The position numbers and the translations under genes were made by a program. This document shows positions 53,563 to 60,413 of a stretch of 64,000 nt of DNA, piece by piece. Below the pieces are notes generated by a model, which was not told the origin of the DNA, searched no databases, and saw nothing but the letters and a program-made list of their open reading frames with translations. Every line of letters begins with the position of its first letter. Within the stretch, counting starts at the first letter, position 1. This stretch comes from Cylindrospermum stagnale PCC 7417 (lineage in GTDB: Bacteria > Cyanobacteriota > Cyanobacteriia > Cyanobacteriales > Nostocaceae). The stretch spans positions 4,367,501-4,431,500 of the forward strand of contig NC_019757.1 in the NCBI RefSeq assembly GCF_000317535.1, written 5' to 3'.

Positions 53563-54528
53563 TTACTGTATTTTTTTACCAATATACCCAATAATAATTT
53601 TGCCTGTCCCTAATTCTGGACAGATCCCTAATTCTGAAGAGAAATGAAGCCGCCAAGCGCCTGCACCAGTCATTCTGAGATGCAAACTAAAAATACGCTT
53701 CTTACCATCAGGACATTTAAAGGTTAGTTTTTCTTCTAAGTCTTTAAGCCTAGACTCACTTTCTGGAGTAGCTTTGCTAGGAAGAAGGTCTAAATCAAAA
53801 GCTCCGTCTTTCCAAGATTTACAGTAATTTTCTAATTCAAATAACTTCTTTTCAACCTGTCTTAACATTGGAGTTCCATAATAAAGGCTTTGGATCTGTT
53901 TGCTGACATTTTCGCAAAACTCCAGACTGGGAAATAATTCTTTTCTACGCTCCCAAATATCCTCACCATCATTAACTCCAGTGCGAATTCGCTCCTGTAT
54001 CCATTCAGAGTGGTCTTGAATATGAATATTACGACTAGCGTGACGAATTTCTACAGCTTGATTAATTATCTCGTCATTATCATTCAGTTGAATCAAATCT
54101 AATTCCAGACAGCTTAAATCCCAAGACTGATCAGATATAAAACTAATTGCTACTGTATCGAGTAAATAAGCAACACCCAGGCCAATTGCTGACTTCCCTT
54201 GATGATAAGCGTCAGACAAGCCAGCATTATTTTCAATATCTTGAATCTTTGGATTTAATAAATCCTGTGATAAAGGTGTCTTAGTTGCTAAATTTTTAAT
54301 AAAACGTCGCTCTTTTTCATTAGCTTCTTTACACCATTGACTTATAGAATAATTAGGTGCAAGCATGATAGTATAAAAATATTCGTTAGAGCGAATACTT
54401 ACCTTAACACCTTGGGCTGTAAATGCTCTAATAGTTTCAATAAAATCAGACATCCATTGTCTTGCTATTTCTACATTAGAATCAATATTTTGTACAGAAA
54501 GTTCATTAAATACTAGATCAAACTCCAC
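53563..54528 (-). CDS. third protein of the DUF262/ATPase operon, unknown family
   Basis: A 321-residue protein from a GTG three bases after the ATPase stop, preceded by GAGGGAGAT. The first ~100 residues include an SIRSNEYFYTIMLAPNYSI strand-rich part and a SQWCKEANEKERRFIKNLAT helix; a helical centre follows; the end is beta-rich (RIFSLHLRMTGAGAWRLHFS, then KIIIGYIGKKIQ). The last pattern recalls the C-terminus of HigB/RelE-like domains (R.HF, IGYIGKH), which is only an inference. It may be the effector of the triad. The region is visibly AT-rich. Confidence 0.72.
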   Translation of the reverse strand: MEFDLVFNELSVQNIDSNVEIARQWMSDFIETIRAFTAQGVKVSIRSNEYFYTIMLAPNYSISQWCKEANEKERRFIKNLATKTPLSQDLLNPKIQDIENNAGLSDAYHQGKSAIGLGVAYLLDTVAISFISDQSWDLSCLELDLIQLNDNDEIINQAVEIRHASRNIHIQDHSEWIQERIRTGVNDGEDIWERRKELFPSLEFCENVSKQIQSLYYGTPMLRQVEKKLFELENYCKSWKDGAFDLDLLPSKATPESESRLKDLEEKLTFKCPDGKKRIFSLHLRMTGAGAWRLHFSSELGICPELGTGKIIIGYIGKKIQ

Positions 54529-54531
54529 ATC

Positions 54532-55737
54532 CTAATCTCCCTCGACAGGTTCTAATAAAGCATCTAAGCTTTTTTCCCACTCATCAAAAAATCCATCAGG
54601 CCAGCGGTCAATTCTACCATCGCGATAAATCCGTGGGGAAATTACTTTTGTAAAAGCTTGTCCTTGTTTTTCTTGACGTTGAAAATAATGTAATTGCACA
54701 TCTTCCGGCTTAAGTTTGCCACCATGAACAGCAAGACGAATACCATTTAAAACATGATCGCTATGAGTTTCTATCACTACTTGAATACCACAACTAGCTG
54801 CTAGTGCTAACAATTCTCCCATTTTTGCTTGTCCTCTAGGATGAAGATGAGCTTCAGGATTTTCAACTAGAATTAGTGTACCAGGAGGAGATGCAAGTAC
54901 AGCTACAATAATTGGTAAAGTGTAGGTAATTCCAAATCCTACATTAGTGGCACGGTAAGGATTACTAAATTCTTTTCCCATATCAAATGAGTATTGTAAA
55001 CTCATCAAATCAACTGATGTAATTGCATTGAGATGAATTATTGTGCCAGGGCTAATTTCTTCCATCCATGCCTTAACTTGATACTGCAACTTTTCCGAAT
55101 CCGAATCTGATTTTGGATGACTCAATTTGCTTCGTTCACCTTGTTTGGGACGTTCAAAAGCTTTAGGAACTTTCTGTGAAACTCCATGATCAAGTCCAAC
55201 AGTATTTATTCTCGAATTACCAAAAACGTTAAGAAAATGTGCTGTATATTCACCTCTCGTACCAATTTGAAAATGTTGACGTACTAAATAATCTGACATT
55301 TCAAAGACATTACGAGGGCCAAGTCGTTCTGCTTGTAGATAGTGAAAGAAATCTCCAAAAAGGCTAAATTCATGTAGTTCTTTAGTTATCGGTGCAGTAT
55401 CACTGCGTAGAACATCTGCTTGTTCATCATATCTAAAGCGCCACATCCATGTTTTTCTTTCTTGACGATCTACTAAAAGTTCAAAACTAATTATTTCCTC
55501 TTTTGCCCACTCAAATAAAGCATCTTTAGCAGTACCAATACGAACCAAATCACCATTTAAAGCTAGGCGTTTTGTTTGTAAAAGTCTTTGTTGATAAGAT
55601 TGGCGTAATAAGAGAAGTGATTGTAATACTGAAGATTTACCCATGCCATTAAGACCAGATAATAGAGTTAATGGTCTAAACTCTAATAACTGATCTTCAA
55701 ATGGTTTGAAATTTTTTAAATGTAGTGAATGTATCAT
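54532..55737 (-). CDS. AAA ATPase, DUF3696 type (OLD/RecF-like)
   Basis: A 401-residue protein with an ABC/SMC-like split ATPase. It starts SLHLKNFKPFEDQ, has Walker A GLNGMGKSSVLQSL (~residues 28-41), and a C-terminal GFGITYTLPIIVAVL and PGTLILVENPEAHLHPRGQ (signature and Walker B with Glu, ~275-310), then VVIETHSDHVLNGIR (switch/H-loop). A basic C-terminal tail of the DUF3696 kind follows. Such ATPases occur in phage-defence operons with nuclease or toxin partners. Its ATG overlaps the DUF262 stop by four bases (ATGA). Confidence 0.9.
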   Translation of the reverse strand: MIHSLHLKNFKPFEDQLLEFRPLTLLSGLNGMGKSSVLQSLLLLRQSYQQRLLQTKRLALNGDLVRIGTAKDALFEWAKEEIISFELLVDRQERKTWMWRFRYDEQADVLRSDTAPITKELHEFSLFGDFFHYLQAERLGPRNVFEMSDYLVRQHFQIGTRGEYTAHFLNVFGNSRINTVGLDHGVSQKVPKAFERPKQGERSKLSHPKSDSDSEKLQYQVKAWMEEISPGTIIHLNAITSVDLMSLQYSFDMGKEFSNPYRATNVGFGITYTLPIIVAVLASPPGTLILVENPEAHLHPRGQAKMGELLALAASCGIQVVIETHSDHVLNGIRLAVHGGKLKPEDVQLHYFQRQEKQGQAFTKVISPRIYRDGRIDRWPDGFFDEWEKSLDALLEPVEGD

Positions 55738-56864
55738 AATAATACTTCTTTAAGAATTGCTTTAATTTCATTCAATCGATCTAATACAGTCTTAAGAGTT
55801 CCTGTACTCCTATAGATAGGAGTATCAAATTTACCATCATTAGTCAAATATATTATTTTTTGTTTTAAATTTTCTTTCCTTTCTTTAATCATCTTAACCT
55901 CTTGATCGTTAAGTTTATATAAATTAACAGACCAAGCCTCAAATAAGGCTTTATTGATGGGATAGCGTTTTGTTCCTTTTATTTTCCGAAAACCATCTTT
56001 ACCAAATATGTCAAAAGCTAAATTCATTAAATTTAGAAATTTATTAGTTATTGATTTTATTTCCTCTTCTGGCATGAGATTTATATGTGCCATTGATTGA
56101 TCCAATAGCTTTTTAAAGCTTTTGTTATTCTCAAATAATTCTTGATTATTTATCATAAATACTAAAACTCTAAGAATGCACTCACGATCCGCCATTCGCT
56201 CTGACTTTATTCCTTTTCCAGTAGCTTTTTTAAATTCATCTGATGCAGCTAATTTTTCTAATAATTTTGTCGCTTTACCTTGATTCAAGCCATGACGAAT
56301 TTCCTGTGTTGAGAGAGATAACGCACTGGTATTAATACGTTCAAATATAGCTTGCTTAAATTCTTTAGCTGTACCTGGCTCAAGCAAAATAACTGTAAGG
56401 AGTGTTTCTTCTATACGACGTTGATAATTACGTGGGATTTCATCATATATCTTGCCGTTAAACTCAGTGAATGATTCTAGTCCAGTTAGCTTAAGTTGTT
56501 TATCTATTACAAACTCTTTTAAAGTAGTTAGCCTTTGTGATCCATCTATCATTAACCATTTTTCTTCATTAGTTGCATCAATATAAAATACTGGTATAGG
56601 AATACGAAGCAAAATAGACTCAATAAGTCTACTTTGAGCTATTTTATTCCAAACGAATTTGCGCTGGAATTCAGGATATAATTCAATTTCATTGTTTCTA
56701 ATCTTTTTAAGTAAGTAGTCAATATTAAATTGTCTAGTTTCAACCCTAATTTTAGTTGGATCAAACGGTTCACTTATTTCCTCTTCTTCTGGTGCAGTTT
56801 CCTCTTCTTCTATTTCTGCATCTTCTTCAATTAACTCTGAATTAACGGTATTCATCTCTGTCAT
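55734..56864 (-). CDS. DUF262 domain protein
   Basis: A 376-residue protein. A strongly acidic N-terminal tail (~1-38, EEDAEIEEEE) is followed by the DUF262 ParB/Srx-like fold: LYPEFQRKFVWNKIAQSRLIESI (~62-84), PVFYIDATNEEKWLMIDGSQRLTTL (~90-115, with the DGxQR.T catalytic motif), and FERINTSALSLSTQEIRH (~170-187). There is no DUF1524 HNH nuclease domain as in GmrSD, so this is the stand-alone type. It is the first gene of a three-gene operon and visibly AT-rich compared with its neighbours. Confidence 0.9.
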   Translation of the reverse strand: MTEMNTVNSELIEEDAEIEEEETAPEEEEISEPFDPTKIRVETRQFNIDYLLKKIRNNEIELYPEFQRKFVWNKIAQSRLIESILLRIPIPVFYIDATNEEKWLMIDGSQRLTTLKEFVIDKQLKLTGLESFTEFNGKIYDEIPRNYQRRIEETLLTVILLEPGTAKEFKQAIFERINTSALSLSTQEIRHGLNQGKATKLLEKLAASDEFKKATGKGIKSERMADRECILRVLVFMINNQELFENNKSFKKLLDQSMAHINLMPEEEIKSITNKFLNLMNLAFDIFGKDGFRKIKGTKRYPINKALFEAWSVNLYKLNDQEVKMIKERKENLKQKIIYLTNDGKFDTPIYRSTGTLKTVLDRLNEIKAILKEVLL

Positions 56865-57037
56865 ATCACTTACTCCTTGGCATTAATTGCTATTCAGTCC
56901 CTTCTTAGTAATCCTTGGTAATACTACCTGAGTAAATAGCAGTTTTCTTAAATAACTTACTTTGATCGTACTATCTTCCATAGTTGGCAGTTGTAATCAA
57001 CATAAATTGATCGCATCCCCAGCACTCCGCAACTAAT

Positions 57038-57065
57038 AAAGCAGCCGGAGCACACCAGCTGCTTT
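57038..57065 (-). terminator. terminator of the metF-like gene
   Basis: AAAGCAGC pairs with GCTGCTTT (8-bp perfect stem, 12-base loop). On the minus strand it is followed by TTTATTAGTT. It lies 37 bases after the stop codon of the metF-like gene. Confidence 0.65.
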
Positions 57066-57102
57066 GGTAAAAAATCCGTCACTCTATCTACTCAGATAGC
57101 AT

Positions 57103-58020
57103 CTAACTAATCTTCTCTACTCCTGCTAAATCTAAGATGGGTGCGATCAAATCTTCTCGCTTCACGGCCATCATGTGGACACCTTGGCACAATTGTCGCG
57201 CTATCTGCACTTGCTCTGCGGCAATCTGCATTCCTTCCTCTAGAGGATCTTTGGCTTTTGCTAATCGATCAATAATGTGTTGGGGAATATTCACGCCGGG
57301 AACGGCTTTATTAATAAATTGGGCATTCTTTGCAGATTTCAACAGAAAAATTCCTGCCAAAATCGGTTTTTTATAACCTGCGGCGATCGCATCCATAAAC
57401 TTCTCTAACCGCTCAAAGTCTGTAATCAACTGGCTTTGGAAGAATTGCGCCCCTGCTTCTATCTTACGTTCAAAGCGACTTTGCAAACCTGACCAACTCT
57501 TAGATTGCGGATCTACCGCTGCACCTGCAAATAAGTCCAGTGTCCCATCTGTTAGGGATTTATCATTACAATCAACTCCCTGATTCATCTTCCTAATCAG
57601 TTGCAGCAGACGCACCGCTTCTAAGTCAAATACAGCTTTGGCTTCTGGGTGATCGCCTGCTTTTACTGGGTCGCCTGTTAAGGCTAAAATGTTCCGGATA
57701 CCCAAGGCATGAGCACCCATTAAGTCAGCTTGTAAACCAATCCGGTTGCGATCGCGGCAAGCCATCTGACAAACCGGCTCAATTCCATTCTGCAACAAAA
57801 TCGCCGACGCTACCAACGAAGACATCCGCAACACCGCACGGCTACCATCGGTAATATTGACAGCATGAACCCTTCCCTTAAGAGTCGCTGCCATTTTAAT
57901 CATCTGCGTTGGATCTCCCCCCTTGGGTGGTGCAACCTCGGCGGTAACTAAAAATTCACCTGCTAGGGCAGCACTACGGAAGGTATTCAAGACTGGGATA
58001 CTGTGGGTATCAGGAGGCAT
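57103..58020 (-). CDS. methylenetetrahydrofolate reductase-like protein
   Basis: A 305-residue TIM-barrel flavoprotein of the MetF family. It has FLVTAEVAPPKGGDP (~residues 23-37, with the catalytic Glu), AVNITDGSRAVLRMSS (~53-68), PVCQMACRDRNRIGLQ (~82-97), and ALGIRNILALTGDPVKAGDH (~105-124, FAD-binding). The C-terminal part ends QGVHMMAVKREDLI. It should reduce methylene-THF or bind a related folate in one-carbon metabolism. It is 60 bases downstream of trpS on the same strand. Confidence 0.9.
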   Translation of the reverse strand: MPPDTHSIPVLNTFRSAALAGEFLVTAEVAPPKGGDPTQMIKMAATLKGRVHAVNITDGSRAVLRMSSLVASAILLQNGIEPVCQMACRDRNRIGLQADLMGAHALGIRNILALTGDPVKAGDHPEAKAVFDLEAVRLLQLIRKMNQGVDCNDKSLTDGTLDLFAGAAVDPQSKSWSGLQSRFERKIEAGAQFFQSQLITDFERLEKFMDAIAAGYKKPILAGIFLLKSAKNAQFINKAVPGVNIPQHIIDRLAKAKDPLEEGMQIAAEQVQIARQLCQGVHMMAVKREDLIAPILDLAGVEKIS

Positions 58021-58080
58021 AACATTAACGTTTTCGGTTTTCTAATAGGGTAAAACATATTACACCTAAAAGCGAAAACC

Positions 58081-59088
58081 TTAGACAGGTACAGAGAAAC
58101 CCAAGGCGGCTTTGACATCTGCTAGGGTAGAAGATGCGATCGCCTGGGCTTTCTCCCTTCCATCCCGCAACACAGAGTCTAGATAGCCTTTATCCTCCAT
58201 TACCTCTTGATATTTTTCTTGAATTGGCTTTAGCGCATTAATTGCAGTTTCTGTCAACAAAGGTTTAAATTGTCCCCAGCCCATATCTTGACACTCAACC
58301 GCGACCTCTGCTTTAGTTTTCCCAGCCAGCAGGGTATACAGCGTTAACAAGTTATGACACTCTGGACGTTCTGGATCATCAAAAGTTAAACCACGAACTA
58401 AATCAGTTTTACAGCGTTTAATCTTCTTAGTAATCTGATCTGCTGGATCTAAAACATTAATTCGGCTTAACTCTGAGGGATCAGACTTCGACATTTTCCG
58501 TGTTCCGTCGGTCAAACTCATCACCCTTGCACCTTCTTTGCGAATCAAGGGGTCTGGTAACTTCAGCACCGGTGCATCTTTAGCAAATTGGTGATTAAAC
58601 CTGTTAACAATATCCCGCGTCAATTCCAAATGTTGCTTTTGGTCTTCACCCACGGGCACTTTATCCGCTTGGTAAAGCAAAATATCTGCCGCCATCAACA
58701 CCGGGTAGTCTAACAAACCGACACCGACATTTTCGCCTTGCTTGACGGCTTTTTCTTTAAACTGGATCATGTCTTGCAGCCAGTTTAGCGGTGTGATGCA
58801 GTTGAGTAACCAAGTGAGTTCGCTGTGGGCTGAAACGTGGGATTGCACAAAGATACTAGAGTGGGTTAAATCAATGCCGCACGCTAGATAAAGAGCAGCG
58901 ATTTTGTAAGTATCTGCCGCTAGGGTTGCGGGATTGTGCGGTACAGTGATGGCGTGTAAATCTACCACACAAAAGAAATTATCGTACTGGTCTTGGATTT
59001 CTACCCAGTTCCGAATTGCTCCTAAGTAATTGCCCAAGTGCAGATTACCAGTTGGTTGAACTCCTGACAGAACGCGCTGCTTTCCCAT
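58081..59088 (-). CDS. trpS: tryptophanyl-tRNA synthetase
   Basis: A 335-residue class I synthetase. I use the ATG at 59088 (MGKQRVLSGVQPTGNLHLGN); an in-frame ATG eight codons earlier is less likely. The HIGH-like motif is PTGNLHLGNYLGA (~residues 11-23) and the KMSKS motif is RKMSKSDPSE (~200). The Trp pocket segment GLLDYPVLMAADILLY (~125-140) is present. Standard length. Followed by the metF-like gene. Confidence 0.97.
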   Translation of the reverse strand: MGKQRVLSGVQPTGNLHLGNYLGAIRNWVEIQDQYDNFFCVVDLHAITVPHNPATLAADTYKIAALYLACGIDLTHSSIFVQSHVSAHSELTWLLNCITPLNWLQDMIQFKEKAVKQGENVGVGLLDYPVLMAADILLYQADKVPVGEDQKQHLELTRDIVNRFNHQFAKDAPVLKLPDPLIRKEGARVMSLTDGTRKMSKSDPSELSRINVLDPADQITKKIKRCKTDLVRGLTFDDPERPECHNLLTLYTLLAGKTKAEVAVECQDMGWGQFKPLLTETAINALKPIQEKYQEVMEDKGYLDSVLRDGREKAQAIASSTLADVKAALGFSVPV

Positions 59089-59204
59089 AATTTTCTGTTT
59101 TGCTGATCTCAATTCCCGCGTCCGGTGGCGGTGTTAAAACTCATTCAATTTTGGCACTTTATATGGTGGTTGGCTGTTGAGGGTGCGATCGCGCAATTTA
59201 GAGA

Positions 59205-59275
59205 CTTCCAAATAAAACATCCCAAATTTTATTGTAGGGTAGGCTTCTAGCCTGCCCAGTTTATTAGACGTTAAG
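59205..59275. repeat. partial copy of the AGGGACTTCCAA MITE
   Basis: ACTTCCAAATAAAACATCCC, then TAGGGTAGGCTTCTAGCCTG and CCCAGTTTATTAGACG match the left two thirds of the element at 17321-17448. The right inverted end is not seen, so the copy is truncated or diverged. Confidence 0.6.
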
Positions 59276-59306
59276 TCTAATGTAATTCGCCGTAATACCC
59301 CAACCC

Positions 59307-59915
59307 TTATGGTTGCAGCACATTAGCAGGAAACTGCCCTTGCATATTACCAGCGGGAGCATACTGGCAAACCACATAGAAAGCCTTATAAGTTGTGCCG
59401 TTAATAGTTTTAGTACCCTGTGCAGCACCGCAGCCTAATTGGGTACTGCTCTTCCAGACTACCTGAGTAAAATGCCCAGTTTGGGAAGAAAACCCTGGAT
59501 TGGCGTAGTTATAGGCTGAAACCTCGTCGTACCATTTTTTAACTGCTGTATCGGCCAGGGTGCTTGCAGCTATCGAGGACGCCGTAGTGTAGGAAACATA
59601 CAAATTTTCTCCAGCATTATTTCGTTGGCTGGCAGTACTGTGTTGTAACACTGCATTGGTTGCTAGGTATTCTGCCCAAGCTTGAGCGGTGTTGTTCACA
59701 GAATCACTGATGGTCATGTTAGGGCTAGAATGTGTAACTCGATAGCCGTTGTGCTTAGACAGAGCGCTGTTACGGAAGGTCGCTAGGTCGATAGATGTCT
59801 GCCCCATTACTGGGCCACTGCTGATTCCTGCCAATTGAGAGGGAGCTATTGCCGTTAGTATCAGGGTTAAAGCTGTACCTGCTGTTAGGCTGAGAGTTGA
59901 AAATAATTTATTCAT
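59307..59915 (-). CDS. secreted CAP-domain (SCP/PR-1) protein
   Basis: A 202-residue protein with a signal peptide (MNKLFSTLSLTAGTALTLIL to about residue 40), then a CAP domain: ALSKHNGYRVTH (~51-62), AQAWAEYLATNAVLQHS (~77-93), AGENLY (~101), GHFTQVVWKSSTQLGCG (~146-162) and VVCQYAPAGNMQGQFPANV at the end. The His and Glu residues of the CAP cavity are present. Such proteins are extracytoplasmic; their activity is not settled. Intergenic sequence on both sides suggests a single-gene unit. Confidence 0.92.
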   Translation of the reverse strand: MNKLFSTLSLTAGTALTLILTAIAPSQLAGISSGPVMGQTSIDLATFRNSALSKHNGYRVTHSSPNMTISDSVNNTAQAWAEYLATNAVLQHSTASQRNNAGENLYVSYTTASSIAASTLADTAVKKWYDEVSAYNYANPGFSSQTGHFTQVVWKSSTQLGCGAAQGTKTINGTTYKAFYVVCQYAPAGNMQGQFPANVLQP

Positions 59916-60127
59916 GTTTTTGTTTCGCTTGGTACTAGGACAAATTTTTGTCTTAGAGCAAGTTTATTTTGTATCCGTCTTTAATAAAAGTAGGCAGGGT
60001 AATTACTGATCTAAAAATTAACTATAAAATGCGGTTATGGGGGTTTTTGGATGAATGAAGATATGCCCTGAACTAAAGTTTGGGCTAAAAGCTAAAGTTA
60101 GCTAAAGCTAACTAGAATCGGTTTCTT

Positions 60128-60145
60128 AACCCGTTTTAACGGGTT
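60128..60145. repeat. AACCCGTT palindrome
   Basis: AACCCGTT, TT, AACGGGTT: a perfect stem, followed by TGAGCTTTAAGCC. Part of a 90-bp stretch of AAAGTTAGCTAAAGCTAACT-like repeated words. It sits between the CAP gene and the heptad-repeat ORF; it may end transcription of the STAND operon. Confidence 0.6.
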
Positions 60146-60164
60146 TGAGCTTTAAGCCGGAAAT

Positions 60165-60392
60165 TTATTTCACGGCTTTAATCTTTGTTAGTCCGCGAAA
60201 GTAGACTTTGTTCTGGTAGCCGCGACTTTTAGCCGTTAGGGCTTTGTTGAGGCTCTGCATTACAATCTTGAAGCTTTGCATTGCCATCTTAAAGCTACGC
60301 ATCACCATCTTAAGCTTCTGTATTACAATCTTGAACTTCTGCATCACAATCTTGAGCTTTTGCATTGCCATCTTAAACTTCTGCATCGCCAT
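60165..60392 (-). CDS. 75-residue heptad-repeat ORF downstream of the STAND gene
   Basis: The frame starts 21 bases after the STAND NTPase stop. It holds seven consecutive heptads of the form M-A-M-Q-K-F-K (variants IVMQKLK, MVMRSFK), encoded by imperfect 21-bp tandem repeats; a further degenerate unit (LQKLK) precedes the ATG. A ~26-residue basic tail follows (NKVYFRGLTKIKAVK). The repeat has hydrophobic residues on one face and Lys on the other, so a cationic amphipathic helix is predicted. Whether it is translated is unknown; a non-coding minisatellite is possible. Confidence 0.45.
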   Translation of the reverse strand: MAMQKFKMAMQKLKIVMQKFKIVIQKLKMVMRSFKMAMQSFKIVMQSLNKALTAKSRGYQNKVYFRGLTKIKAVK

Positions 60393-60413
60393 CTTGAGCT
60401 TCTGAAGGAAAAA

